From NCBI GenBank assembly GCA_015099395.1, contig AP024096.1, positions 558,001 to 622,000 of the forward strand: 64,000 bases of DNA. The letters run 5' to 3'. This document shows, in pieces, positions 28,638-38,046 of the stretch. The position numbers were made by a program, and so were the translations under genes. This DNA comes from Ktedonobacteria bacterium brp13 (GTDB taxonomy: Bacteria; Chloroflexota; Ktedonobacteria; Ktedonobacterales; Ktedonobacteraceae). The stretch's first letter is position 1; each line of letters starts with the position of its first letter. Under the pieces are notes generated by a model. It was given only the letters and a program-made list of their open reading frames with translations, was not told the origin of the DNA and made no database searches.

Positions 28638-29909
28638 TCACACCTGCACGAGAACGGCGCTGATATTGTCTTCGCCGCCGCTATTCAATGCGGATTGGAG
28701 CAGACGCTCACAGAGCAAGGTTGGATTCTGGCTACTGCGCATGACGTGCTCCATGGCGGGATCGCGTACCATCTCCCAGAGGCCGTCTGAACAGAGCAGA
28801 AGGCTGTCATGGTTGAGGACGTCGATACAGAAGGAGTCGACCTTGACGTTCTCTTCGTGCCCCAGGCTGCGATAGACTTTGTTACGCTCAGGATGCGTGT
28901 AAACTTCGTCGGGTGTAATATCCCCATAAGCCACCAACGAAGCTACCAGCGAATGGTCGTGGGTGATCTGGATCAGTCCGGCGCTGTCCCTGAAGAGGTA
29001 GGTACGACTATCACCAACGTTGACGATGTAGGCCTTCTTCTGAATGACCAGGGCCGCAGTCAGGGTCGTCCCCATCTCAATACCCTCGGACTGCGCCTTC
29101 TGGCAGATTACTCGATTGGCGCATTCAACACCACCAATCAACATATCTAGAAAAAACTCGTTGCTCACCTCACTGCCCGTCATGATACTTTGCAGGACCG
29201 TCTGGCTCATATGCTGGACGGCAAGACGGCTCGCCTCCAGTCCACATGCGTGACCACCCATCCCATCGGCCACGATAAAGAGGGCAAAGGGTAACAACTC
29301 GCCCTGATAGATGCAAGTCCCCTGAAACATACCCAGGCTATCCTCGTTCGGCCGCGTACTACGCGCAAGACCCGGATGCCATGCTACCCCCACTCGTAGC
29401 GGTTGAACAGCAGATAGACTCATCAATGAACTGTCAGGCGACAGAGGAGCCGTCCTACGTGAGCGGTCAGCAGGACCAGCAAGACCGGCTAAAGGCGTAA
29501 AGGAGGCCGGGCGTGTAGGAACCTCTTCCCAGAGCGCACGGGTATGATCAGCCGCTGGATAACGCATAGGTGCCGTCACACCAGAGGTGGGTGCACGCTG
29601 TGGAAGACGCAGGCGAGGGATAGTCAACCCTAACCAGCTATGTGACGGAGGCCCACTTGTAGCGGGCGTGGGCAAAGATAGTTGTTGCGTGGACATCCAG
29701 GAAACCTCCTCCGGCTGATTGCGATGCTGCTCCTGACGCTTAAGAGCGACAGACCCGACAGGCGCGAGAGATACAAGAGATATATGGCGCTGCAGCCAAT
29801 AACGATAACAAAACCAGACAAGTAATACGATCAGGCAGACCAGACCCAACCAGGCTAGAGCGTATAACCAGCGATGGCTATCATCTAGCATCCAAAACTC
29901 TGCAAACAT
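28638..29909 (-). CDS. Membrane-anchored PP2C-family Ser/Thr phosphatase
   Basis: 423 residues from ATG 29909 (AGAGGA seven bases upstream). One membrane helix near the N-terminus (LYALAWLGLVCLIVLLVWFC) is followed by a Pro/Ser/Gln-rich linker to residue about 180 and then a PP2C domain. Metal-binding and catalytic motifs are present: the first Asp region WHPGLARSTRPNEDSLGMF, ADGMGGHACG, GTTLTAALV, VGDSRTYLFRD, LLLCSDGLWEMV and the closing GGEDNISAVLVQV. Such phosphatases usually oppose Hanks-type protein kinases; none is seen in the window. The small gene at 30053-30286 lies just upstream on the same strand and may share its transcript. Confidence 0.91.
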   Translation of the reverse strand: MFAEFWMLDDSHRWLYALAWLGLVCLIVLLVWFCYRYWLQRHISLVSLAPVGSVALKRQEQHRNQPEEVSWMSTQQLSLPTPATSGPPSHSWLGLTIPRLRLPQRAPTSGVTAPMRYPAADHTRALWEEVPTRPASFTPLAGLAGPADRSRRTAPLSPDSSLMSLSAVQPLRVGVAWHPGLARSTRPNEDSLGMFQGTCIYQGELLPFALFIVADGMGGHACGLEASRLAVQHMSQTVLQSIMTGSEVSNEFFLDMLIGGVECANRVICQKAQSEGIEMGTTLTAALVIQKKAYIVNVGDSRTYLFRDSAGLIQITHDHSLVASLVAYGDITPDEVYTHPERNKVYRSLGHEENVKVDSFCIDVLNHDSLLLCSDGLWEMVRDPAMEHVMRSSQNPTLLCERLLQSALNSGGEDNISAVLVQV

Positions 29910-30052
29910 GCCACATTCCTCTGTACTGCACGACACTAGAAACAAGCTACATACGGAACGGACCACTGAGAGACACTACAATGACAATGAGCTATCCTTG
30001 CACTGGCAGACGCAATACATGGAGTAATTTCACATAAAACATGCAGCAACCG

Positions 30053-30286
30053 CTACTCATCGGTCCCATCGCTCGCCATCGTCTGTTCGTATAACTGGCA
30101 GACGACAAAGAGTGCATCCTGTTCACCAAGATGATGGGCCAGGGTATCCTGACAAACACCTACCCGATCCATGCGTGCATGGATAAATGCATGCCGAGCG
30201 TAACCGGCAGCGATTTCGTGCAGACCACGATGCATAGCAGTCAGCTCTAGTTCGATTTGCTGACGCAGCAGAGCAACCTCACTCAT
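30053..30286 (-). CDS. Small hypothetical protein, 77 aa
   Basis: Start ATG 30286 follows a strong AAGGAGG about ten bases upstream. Unrecognised; the sequence is helical and His-rich (LRQQIELELTAMHRGLHEIA, then ARHAFIHARMDRVG and LAHHLGEQDALFVVCQLYEQ). No membrane helix. The gap of 143 bases to the phosphatase on the same strand suggests a two-gene unit. A signalling partner of the phosphatase is possible but not shown. Confidence 0.62.
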   Translation of the reverse strand: MSEVALLRQQIELELTAMHRGLHEIAAGYARHAFIHARMDRVGVCQDTLAHHLGEQDALFVVCQLYEQTMASDGTDE

Positions 30287-30624
30287 AGAAAGGGAACCTC
30301 CTTGTAGTTGATCGTTTATTACTTGTCATGTATAAAGTATAGAGAAACTATCTTTAAGCCTACTCCGCTCATCCTTCTCAGCAGAAGGACCAATAAAACA
30401 CTATGCCCATCAAATAACGAGAAAAACAACTAATTCTGGCTATACTTATTGACTTTTTCGTAATAAGCATGGATACTTATAAAAAGAGCAAAAAAAAGAG
30501 ACCATCGTCTAAAACATTGTGTGCGTAACGTTCCTGGCTATCAGGGTAAAGATGGAACATAGAGCAGACGACACCGTTTACACCGCTTGTAAAAATCTCC
30601 TCACAATCTTATACAGCTAGCACA

Positions 30625-30652
30625 TTGTCTTATACTAGCTGTCTTCTATAAT
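30625..30652 (+). promoter_or_regulatory. Candidate sigma-70 promoter for an RNA upstream of the DUF5107 gene
   Basis: -35 TTGTCT (30625-30630), 16-base spacer, perfect -10 TATAAT (30647-30652); predicted start near 30659. A second weaker pair, TTGACT about 30448 with GATACT after 17 bases, lies further upstream. Confidence 0.55.
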
Positions 30653-30658
30653 TGACTT

Positions 30659-30795
30659 CTAGAAAATATTTTTCACGGGCAGACTCTGCATTAAAGAGTC
30701 CTGCTACAGCGACCGATACTATTAGTATGTAGCCATACATGTACATAGGAGACGCTATCTTCGCACAAAAGTGCCGGGGGTAGCGTCTTTTTATG
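30659..30795 (+). ncRNA. Candidate structured RNA or attenuator leader ending in an intrinsic terminator
   Basis: The interval from the TATAAT promoter to the terminator is about 135 nt. It contains a stem GCAG-ACTCT / AGAGT-C-CTGC (about 30682-30706), a small hairpin ATACT-ATT-AGTAT (30717-30729) and a final stem GACGCTA (30751-30757) / TAGCGTC (30781-30787) followed by TTTTTA. No known riboswitch or sRNA class was recognised. It may be a free sRNA or a leader controlling the gene at 30951. The rest of 30287-30950 shows no protein gene. Confidence 0.5.
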
Positions 30796-30950
30796 TAATC
30801 CCAAAAAGATAATTTTGTCCATCATAAAAACGTAATAAGCGATTGTTTACCTGTACGGTTAACGATAAGCTGGAAGCAGCAGGATCAGTCTCGTGCCAGC
30901 GCTCTATACCAGCGCTATAAATAATCAGATCAGGAAGGGGCTTAGAGTCG

Positions 30951-33900
30951 ATGAAGAAGAGCCACGTCCGTGTATGGGAAGAGGATGTTGTGATCCCGAC
31001 GTATGGGATCGGCGAGCCGGATAAAAATCCGATGTTTCTAGAGAAGCGTGTCTACCAGGGCAGCTCCGGTAAGGTCTATCCACATCCAGTAATCGACAGG
31101 ATCGACGATGAGAAACAGGATCAGAGCTATCATCTTGTCTTCCTGGAAAACGACTATCTGCATATCGCTATTATGCCAGAGCTTGGCGGTCGCATCTATC
31201 GCGCCCTCGACAAGACAAACGGCTACGATTTTGTCTATTATAATCATGTCATCAAACCAGCGCTCGTCGGGCTGACTGGTCCCTGGATCTCCGGCGGCAT
31301 CGAATTCAACTGGCCGCAGCATCATCGTCCAAATACCTTTGGACCAGTGGAACATACCATCATGCAACAGGATGATGGCAGCGCGACGGTCTGGGTCAGC
31401 GAGATCGATCGCATGTATGGCACAAAGATGACAGCTGGCTTTACACTCTATCCCGGTAAAGCCTATGTAGAGATTCAAGTGCAACTCTACAACCGTACAC
31501 CACAGGCACAGACGTTCTTATGGTGGGCCAATCCGGCGGTCGCCGTCAATGAGCAGACGCAGTCGATCTTCCCACCCGATGTACATGCCGTCTTTGATCA
31601 CGGAAAACGCGACGTCTCCAGCTTCCCCATCGCCACCGGAACCTATTATAAGGTGGATTACTCCGCCGGCGTCGATATATCACGGTATAAGAATATTCCG
31701 GTACCCACATCGTATATGGCGTACCACTCGGACTATGATTTCGTCGGCGGCTACGACTACGGTGCGCAGGCTGGCATTCTGCATATCGCCAATCACCATA
31801 TCTCGCCCGGTAAGAAGCAATGGACATGGGGCAACGGCGACTTCGGACAAGCCTGGGATCGCAACCTGACCGATAGCGATGGCCCCTATATTGAACTGAT
31901 GACCGGCGTCTACACCGACAACCAGCCAGATTTCTCCTGGCTGCAACCGTACGAAGAGAAGGCATTCAAGCAGTATTTCATGCCGTATAAACAGATCGGT
32001 GTTGTTAAAAATGCCTCCATCGATGCCGCACTCCACCTCAGTGTTGACGAGTCCACACGCTCGGTAACCCTGCAGGTCTACGCCACCACTGAGTTTCCTG
32101 CTGCCAGTATTACACTCAAAGGCAAGCAGCATAGCTATCTTGACGAGGTTGCTACGCTCTCGCCGACCCGGATCTTTACCAGAACGCTACCGCTGGAGGC
32201 TGAGGAACAGGAGTATGCTCTATCCGCTACAGTTACTGCCGCCGATGGACATATACTCACAGCCTATGCTCCTGAACGACCAACAACAGAGATACCAGCA
32301 GCAGCCAGGCCTTTGTCAGAGCCAGCAATGCTCAAAAGTAACGAAGCACTCTATCTTGCGGGCCTGCACCTCGAACAATATCGCCATGCCACCTTTGAGC
32401 CAGAGCACTACTATCTAGAGGGACTCAAGCGCGACTCCAGCGATATCCGTATCAACATTGCATATGGAGTTCTACTCCTGCGCCGTGGGGTATTTAAAGA
32501 GGCCGAAACCCATTTTCGTGCGGCGATTGCGAGCCAGACACGCCATAATCCTAACCCCTATGATAGTGAGGCCTACTACCAGTTAGGGCTCGCACTCCAA
32601 CTACAAGGAGAGCTCGACGCTGCATTTGCCGCCTTCTATAAAGCAAGCTGGTCAGCCGCGTGGCAAGCCCTGAGCTATTTTGCCCTGGCACAGATCGCGA
32701 GTACCAGACAGGAGTACCAGGAAGCCCTCACACTGGTCGAGCGCGCATTGATCCTCAATACCCATAATTATAAAGCCAGAGCGCTACAGGCTGCCCTGCT
32801 CCGTAGATCGGGTTGCCTGCAAGCTGCCAGAGAGGTCGTCGATGCTACACTCAAGTTGGATATTACCGACTTTGGGGCACGCAATGAGCTCTACCTGATT
32901 ACGCTTGCGCAAGGTGAAATCGAGCAGGCAGAGACAGTCAAAGCAGAGCTGGCACGTTTCATGCGCAACGATGTCCATACGACGATCGCGCTCGCCAGCG
33001 ATTACATCAGCTGTGGCCTGCATGAAGAGGGGAGTGCTGTATTGCAACGTCTGCTGCCGTCTGCAGCGACTGGAGATACAGCAGCAGGTCAGACAGTCTA
33101 TCCAATGCTTTACTACTACCTCGGCTATTGCGCCCGGCAAGCTGGTCACGCAGAGCTAGCACAGGGCTATGAGCAGGCAGGCAGCAACGCACAGGCAGAC
33201 TACTGTTTCCCTAATAGTCTCTATGATCTACTTGTACTGGAGAGCGCCAGCGCACATAACCCGACTGATGCCATGGCCCACTATTATCTGGGCAACCTGC
33301 TGTATGACAAAAAACGCTCAGTAGAGGCGATCCAGCACTGGGAGACCGCGCGTGACCTGCTACCACTCTCACACCCGGCGTCGGCAATCATACGACGTAA
33401 CCTGGCACTGGCATACTATAACAAAGCAGGCAAGCCAGAGCTAGCACTCAGCGCACTCGAAGCGGCCTTCGCATGTAATAATCAGGATGCCAGGGTCCTC
33501 TTTGAACTGGACCAACTCTATAAAAAGCTGAACTACGCACCGGCACAACGGCGAGCAACCCTGGAACAATATCAGGCATTAGTCGCAAAGCGCGATGATC
33601 TCTTTATAGAATATCTGGAGATCCTGAATACACTTGGGCAGTATGAACACGTCATTCAATTGATTGCTGGTCGCATCTTTCATCCCTGGGAAGGAGGCGA
33701 AGGCAAGGTCGTCCGACAGTATATTACGGCGCATGTTGAACTGGGAAAAGTCTTGCTTGCCGCAGGACGCTATCAGGAGGCCATCGCTGCCTTAGAGCCA
33801 GCTCACACCTATCCAGATAACCTGGGTGAGGGAAAACTACAGGGTGCGCAGGAGAACAATATCAACTATTACCTCGGCTGTGCCTATGCAGAGACAGGCC

Positions 33901-34316
33901 AGACCGAACTGGCAGACGACTATTTCCAGTTAGCTGCGCAGGGGCTCTCCGAACCGACCAGTGCAATGTTCTACAATGATCAGCCACCCGACATGATCTT
34001 CTATCAGGGTCTGGCATGGCTCAAACGCAATAATAGCGCTGAGGCCAATCAAAGATTCCACACCCTGATCAGTTATGGAGAGAGCCATCTAGCAGAGCAG
34101 GTAAAGATCAACTATTTTGCGGTCTCGCTACCCGACTTTGCCGTCTTCGAGGATAATCTCCAGCGGCGCAACGAGCTACACTGTTCCTATATGATCGGAC
34201 TGGGTAAGCTTGGATTGCAAGAGAAAAAGCAGGCGCGCAGCCACTTCGAGCACGTACTTCAACTAGATCCAAGCCACCAGGGGGCGACCATCCATCTGAA
34301 GATGTGCGCTGAGTAA
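30951..34316 (+). CDS. DUF5107 domain protein with C-terminal TPR repeats
   Basis: 1,121 residues; AGGAAGGGG lies 12 bases before ATG 30951. Residues about 25-340 match DUF5107, a beta-rich domain of the galactose-mutarotase-like superfamily that probably binds carbohydrate. Typical phrases are MPELGGRIYRALDKTNGYDF, GGIEFNWPQHHRPNTF and WTWGNGDFGQAWDRN. A short beta domain follows. From residue about 480 to the end come TPR-like helical pairs (for example YYQLGLALQLQGELDAAFAA and AMAHYYLGNLLYDKKRSVEA). There is no signal peptide, so it should be cytoplasmic. The function is likely sugar recognition or modification within a complex; no activity is known to me with certainty. It may be controlled by the leader RNA upstream. 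A relic of a second copy lies at 36151-36252. Confidence 0.87.
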   Translation: MKKSHVRVWEEDVVIPTYGIGEPDKNPMFLEKRVYQGSSGKVYPHPVIDRIDDEKQDQSYHLVFLENDYLHIAIMPELGGRIYRALDKTNGYDFVYYNHVIKPALVGLTGPWISGGIEFNWPQHHRPNTFGPVEHTIMQQDDGSATVWVSEIDRMYGTKMTAGFTLYPGKAYVEIQVQLYNRTPQAQTFLWWANPAVAVNEQTQSIFPPDVHAVFDHGKRDVSSFPIATGTYYKVDYSAGVDISRYKNIPVPTSYMAYHSDYDFVGGYDYGAQAGILHIANHHISPGKKQWTWGNGDFGQAWDRNLTDSDGPYIELMTGVYTDNQPDFSWLQPYEEKAFKQYFMPYKQIGVVKNASIDAALHLSVDESTRSVTLQVYATTEFPAASITLKGKQHSYLDEVATLSPTRIFTRTLPLEAEEQEYALSATVTAADGHILTAYAPERPTTEIPAAARPLSEPAMLKSNEALYLAGLHLEQYRHATFEPEHYYLEGLKRDSSDIRINIAYGVLLLRRGVFKEAETHFRAAIASQTRHNPNPYDSEAYYQLGLALQLQGELDAAFAAFYKASWSAAWQALSYFALAQIASTRQEYQEALTLVERALILNTHNYKARALQAALLRRSGCLQAAREVVDATLKLDITDFGARNELYLITLAQGEIEQAETVKAELARFMRNDVHTTIALASDYISCGLHEEGSAVLQRLLPSAATGDTAAGQTVYPMLYYYLGYCARQAGHAELAQGYEQAGSNAQADYCFPNSLYDLLVLESASAHNPTDAMAHYYLGNLLYDKKRSVEAIQHWETARDLLPLSHPASAIIRRNLALAYYNKAGKPELALSALEAAFACNNQDARVLFELDQLYKKLNYAPAQRRATLEQYQALVAKRDDLFIEYLEILNTLGQYEHVIQLIAGRIFHPWEGGEGKVVRQYITAHVELGKVLLAAGRYQEAIAALEPAHTYPDNLGEGKLQGAQENNINYYLGCAYAETGQTELADDYFQLAAQGLSEPTSAMFYNDQPPDMIFYQGLAWLKRNNSAEANQRFHTLISYGESHLAEQVKINYFAVSLPDFAVFEDNLQRRNELHCSYMIGLGKLGLQEKKQARSHFEHVLQLDPSHQGATIHLKMCAE

Positions 34317-34324
34317 TAAATAAG

Positions 34325-34359
34325 CGCAGGAAGCTCAGCGTCGAGCCTCCTACGCGCAA
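34325..34359 (+). terminator. Hairpin between convergent genes
   Basis: GCGCAGGAAGCTC and GAGCCTCCTACGCGC form an imperfect stem just after the DUF5107 stop. No T-run follows, so termination is only possible. Confidence 0.35.
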
Positions 34360-34404
34360 AGCATGCTCACCTGACTTGCGGCAGGTTCTCATCTGTCCAG
34401 GTTA

Positions 34405-35205
34405 TCATTTATCAAGGAATGGATAAAGAACTGGGAGGAGGAGATCAGCTCGAAACACAATATTGTAATGGGTGGCACCAGGCAAGATGGCGAGTTGGGA
34501 AGAGATGAGGTGTGCACCATCCCAGCCAGCATCCTTCGCTCCACCGCCAAAGAGGCTGAAAAACTCTACCGCATGGGACGGTGGCAAACCATCGGCATCC
34601 CCAGCAATAATCAGCGTGGGAACTCGCAAAGCGGAAACTTGCTCTGCCCAATCATAGTCCTGACCCATGGCTTCACTCATGGAGGCGACAAAGCGAGAGA
34701 AATCTTCCGGTTTTGGCGCAATACGCACATAGGCATCATAGATGGGAGTGTTCATAAAGAACTCAGGGCTGATGGTTGTCATGCCTACTTGCATTTCGGG
34801 ATGCCAACCAGCACGTTTGAAAGGTGTGGAGATCAACACGAGTTGGTTGATACGTTCTGGATGGCGAATGGCGGTCTGTAGGGCCACAGCACCACCAAGC
34901 GAGTAGCCCAGCAGGTCGACTTTTTCGAGCCCGAGATGTTGGATGAGGCCAGCAATATCGTCAGCCATGGACTCCATACGGACGGGGCGATCCGTGAGGG
35001 CGGTGCGTCCATGCCCATAAAGATCGACACCAATGACCTGATACTTTGCAGCCAGCGCGGGAGAAAGAGCATCGAACATCTCAAAGCTCCCAAAACCACC
35101 ATGCAGCATGATCAAAGGCTTGCCAGTGCCATGGATCTCATAGTACAGGTTGATCCCATTGATAGAAGCGTATTTTCCGGCTGGATTGTTCGTATTGGTT
35201 GTCAT
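34405..35205 (-). CDS. Alpha/beta hydrolase
   Basis: 266 residues from ATG 35205 (AAGGAG nine bases upstream). Typical small cytoplasmic alpha/beta hydrolase: oxyanion motif HGGFGSFEMFDAL, nucleophile elbow GYSLGG (about residue 100), acid Asp in IAGDADGLPP and His in LPGATHYNIV complete the triad. The order and length match the esterase/haloperoxidase-like group, so an ester, lactone or similar small molecule is the probable substrate. A single gene, convergent with the DUF5107 gene; the preferred substrate cannot be told from sequence. Confidence 0.9.
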   Translation of the reverse strand: MTTNTNNPAGKYASINGINLYYEIHGTGKPLIMLHGGFGSFEMFDALSPALAAKYQVIGVDLYGHGRTALTDRPVRMESMADDIAGLIQHLGLEKVDLLGYSLGGAVALQTAIRHPERINQLVLISTPFKRAGWHPEMQVGMTTISPEFFMNTPIYDAYVRIAPKPEDFSRFVASMSEAMGQDYDWAEQVSALRVPTLIIAGDADGLPPSHAVEFFSLFGGGAKDAGWDGAHLISSQLAILPGATHYNIVFRADLLLPVLYPFLDK

Positions 35206-35350
35206 GAACAACGACTCCTTACATCGTAAATGTTTTAAATTTACTTAAAATCTTCATTTACACGCAAATATCCTGTAAAATGCAAGTAACTTAGCTATAA
35301 ATATATTCTGATTGCGCACCGCAAAACCGGAAAGGCAGTAAAAAAAACAA

Positions 35351-35590
35351 ATGTCGGAGGAGATGTTGCTTAATTTTATGGGACAGCCGAATCAGATCTG
35401 GGGGACGCTAGCAATGTTAGGGACGCTCATACTACATCGCCGAGCAATGCAGGCCAGCATGTATTAGCTATTAGCACGACTTACATCGCGCATGGCCTAC
35501 ATCGTCGGCTTAATCATGGCAACGACGATACTACGCATACTCTCATTCATCATACTGTATTCTTACTCGAGGGCTCCCTTACTGCCGTGA
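35351..35590 (+). pseudogene. Possible broken small membrane protein
   Basis: From ATG 35351 an open frame of 38 codons (MSEEMLLNFMGQPNQIWG) meets TAG. It continues in the same frame for 41 more codons with a membrane-like stretch (RMAYIVGLIMATTILRILSF), ending at TGA 35588-35590 inside the next gene's 3' end. Both halves look protein-like, so one gene broken by an amber stop is possible. No ribosome site at usual spacing was seen and chance cannot be excluded. Confidence 0.3.
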
Positions 35591-36011
35591 TCTTAAAGAC
35601 CGGGTGTCGCGGTGCCTCACTCTCAAAAGCCTCCGGGGACGCATCTTTCGTGACATCGAAGTAAGGTCGAACCACACGGACCTGCAAGAGATACTGCTTG
35701 AGGATTGGAGCAGCCTCTTGTGCTGGCAGTTCGGTCACAGAGATAGCTTCAGAATGGCGACCACGGGTGAGCGTTGCCGTTCCTGCCGCCCGGATGTTGC
35801 GTACCCACTGCACGGTGCCGTAAGGCGCGACCAGCCAACGTTGGTCGCCCTGCTCAACCAGATTTACAGGAACCGTATGCGACTGACCACTTTTGCGTCC
35901 ACGCACGGTGAGCAGCGACACCGTCCCTATTTTGACGCCGGTATGCAGAAGCGTCGTAACCAGTGCATTTCCTACGTGATCAGCGAAACTGATCTGACGC
36001 GTTTTAGCCAT
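35550..36011 (-). CDS. Nitroreductase/deazaflavin-dependent (F420) oxidoreductase
   Basis: 153 residues; AAGGGA seven to nine bases before ATG 36011. It belongs to the split-barrel deazaflavin-dependent nitroreductase (Ddn-like) family, which uses coenzyme F420 to reduce quinones or other substrates. The family core is clear: VSLLTVRGRKSGQSHTVPVN, then QRWLVAPYGTVQWVRNIRAA with the conserved W-xxN, and AAPILKQYLLQ. The length is typical. Its presence suggests the host makes F420, as many Chloroflexota and Actinobacteria do. It is monocistronic; the substrate is not known. Confidence 0.88.
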   Translation of the reverse strand: MAKTRQISFADHVGNALVTTLLHTGVKIGTVSLLTVRGRKSGQSHTVPVNLVEQGDQRWLVAPYGTVQWVRNIRAAGTATLTRGRHSEAISVTELPAQEAAPILKQYLLQVRVVRPYFDVTKDASPEAFESEAPRHPVFKITAVREPSSKNTV

Positions 36012-36150
36012 GAACGTGTCCCTTCTTTCTTTTCATTGTCACAGACCTGATCGTAAAAAGAGCATCGCCTATATATGTGGTATCTACCATACTATTTATT
36101 CTTATGAGCTTCACTATAGATACGCCTTCACTACTGAATAGTATATCATA

Positions 36151-36252
36151 TTGCAGTAGAAAAGGCAGGTGTACAGCCACTTCGAGTATATACTTCAGCT
36201 AGATGCGAGTCATCAGGGGGCGACCATTCATCTGAAGATGTGCAATGCGTAA
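36151..36252 (+). pseudogene. Relic of a second DUF5107-TPR gene (C-terminal 33 codons)
   Basis: The bases match the last hundred bases of the gene at 30951-34316. Reading in frame gives LQ-stop-KRQVYSHFEYILQL and then DASHQGATIHLKMCNA-stop, against LQEKKQARSHFEHVLQLD and PSHQGATIHLKMCAE. An internal TAG and loss of everything upstream mark it as debris from a duplicated gene, 1.8 kb after the intact copy. Confidence 0.8.
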
Positions 36253-36277
36253 TGAAGAGGCCAAATGGGCATGACTA

Positions 36278-36306
36278 TTGCGTTTTAACAGCTATTCTGC
36301 TAATAT
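36278..36306 (+). promoter_or_regulatory. Candidate promoter of the jet operon
   Basis: -35-like TTGCGT (36278-36283), 17-base spacer, -10 TAATAT (36301-36306), about 105 bases before jetA. It is the best match in 36253-36412, but the -35 box is weak. Confidence 0.4.
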
Positions 36307-36412
36307 CTTCTCTATTATACAGCAGTAAAGCTATATTGCAGGGTAAAATACCCGCTCATTTCATCCTTACGCGCTCTATTTTCCATGCACTGAAAGAGAC
36401 AAAGCTATCACA

Positions 36413-37969
36413 ATGATCGAAGAGAATACAGTACCCCAGGATCAACAGGCGGCTTCGCTCCCGGCGGCGACCATCTTCAAACAGTTTGGCCCGATTACGC
36501 TCTTTAACTATCTGACGCCGATTACTGGTCGGATCGATTATTATCGGGCTATTATGCGCACGTTCTTTCAGCGCAGTCGGGCCTATCGCTATCAATTGAT
36601 GGCGCAACAGGTACTTGAGGCCGTGCAGGCCGAGTTGCCACAGGAGGAGTATCATCTTGAAGCCTGCAAATCCGATCTGGAGAGTCTGGTAAAGTGGGGC
36701 AATCTCTCTACGCTCTATGATGTGGGCCGGGTCGCAACGATCGCTGATTTTCGTTCGCCGGTCCTGCGCTACCAGGCAACGGCTGAGGCGTTAGAGATTG
36801 AGGCATTTTTAGAGAGCCATGCACATATTGGAGCAAGCGAAGGTGGACTCTATCAGGAGGATCTACCGCGTCTCTCTAAACTGCTTCAGCAGTTGAATGC
36901 ATGGCTACAAGAGGACCGTAGCAGCTATACACCCGAGCGACGCCAGGAGATCGCAGAGCATTGGCGGCAAAGCTTTATGATCTGGGGACAGGTAACCAAC
37001 GATGCGGCACAATATCTGGGTAGCATGAGCCAGAATGAACAGCAGTCGCTCAATCTTACATCCTTCGTCGATTATAAGAACGTCGTTATCAACTATATAC
37101 AGAGCTTCGCCCAGCAACTCGTCTACCATAGCAATACAATCCGTATGCTGCTCGCAGATTGGCCGATTACTGGGAAGACGGATCTCCTGCTAAAGATTGT
37201 GACATCGACACCCCCACCCAAGCAGACGCTGGTAGAGAATAGCGATCTCTGGCGCGAGGATGTCTACCAGCAGATCAGCGCGCTAACCGATTGGTTCGCG
37301 CAGGAGAGCAATGTCGGTCTCTTCACCGACGCAGCAATTGATGCCGTCAATAAAGTCGTACATCGTGCGCATACGCTGGCAACATCACTGGGACCACGCA
37401 CTGACTACGTCACGATGCTCCACGAGTTAGCGGCGAACTTCCAGATGCTTGAAACAATAGAGGAGTCGCGTCTCCTCTATGCGGCAGCCTTCGCTTGCTC
37501 GACACCGATCCATATCGCAGAGGGCTTCGCTGGTACCCCGGCTATCGATGAAGAGCTGGATGCTGAGACGGCCTGGGAACGGCCTGCTACCGTTGTACGT
37601 ACACTACGCCCCATCAACAGAGGCGGTACCGAACGGATCAATGAACCAGCCATGAAGAGCTCACTCGAAAAGCTCTATCAGGTCAAACAGATGCATGATG
37701 AAGAGAGTGCGCGCCAACGGCAACGCTTTAAGCTGCTCTTCTCAGACGCGTTCCTGGATCTGGGAACCATGGCAGAGATCTCACCTGAACAACGACGAGC
37801 GCTCACTGAAGTCATCGACGGTTGCCTATGTAGCCCCATGCGCGAGTATCATCTCCCCGATGGCTCCCATGTGACCCTGCTCAACCGCAACGAGTCCCAG
37901 TATGTCAGACTGCGCTCACAGGATGGGATTCTGCTCCTGCCACGCTATCGCTTGCAGCGGCAACTCTAA
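36413..37969 (+). CDS. jetA: Wadjet protein JetA (DUF2397)
   Basis: 518 residues. First gene of a four-gene Wadjet/MksBEFG-like cassette, an SMC complex that recognises and cuts closed circular plasmid DNA. JetA is the kleisin-like linker. DUF2397 features: the opening FNYLTPITGRIDYYRAIMRT, then LESLVKWGNLSTLYDVGRVA with the winged-helix end FRSPVLRYQATAEALEIEAF, a long helical middle, and a conserved C-terminal part with DGSHVTLLN. The ribosome site before ATG 36413 is weak (GAAAGAGACAAAG). Seventy-seven bases separate it from jetB. Which Wadjet type this is rests on the DUF2397/2398/2399 set, most consistent with type II. Confidence 0.85.
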   Translation: MIEENTVPQDQQAASLPAATIFKQFGPITLFNYLTPITGRIDYYRAIMRTFFQRSRAYRYQLMAQQVLEAVQAELPQEEYHLEACKSDLESLVKWGNLSTLYDVGRVATIADFRSPVLRYQATAEALEIEAFLESHAHIGASEGGLYQEDLPRLSKLLQQLNAWLQEDRSSYTPERRQEIAEHWRQSFMIWGQVTNDAAQYLGSMSQNEQQSLNLTSFVDYKNVVINYIQSFAQQLVYHSNTIRMLLADWPITGKTDLLLKIVTSTPPPKQTLVENSDLWREDVYQQISALTDWFAQESNVGLFTDAAIDAVNKVVHRAHTLATSLGPRTDYVTMLHELAANFQMLETIEESRLLYAAAFACSTPIHIAEGFAGTPAIDEELDAETAWERPATVVRTLRPINRGGTERINEPAMKSSLEKLYQVKQMHDEESARQRQRFKLLFSDAFLDLGTMAEISPEQRRALTEVIDGCLCSPMREYHLPDGSHVTLLNRNESQYVRLRSQDGILLLPRYRLQRQL

Positions 37970-38046
37970 CTCTAGACATGGCAAAGGGTGAGGCGGCATG
38001 TAGGCCGCGTACAGACAGCGTGTATAAAGTGAAGAAGGAGGTCGCG

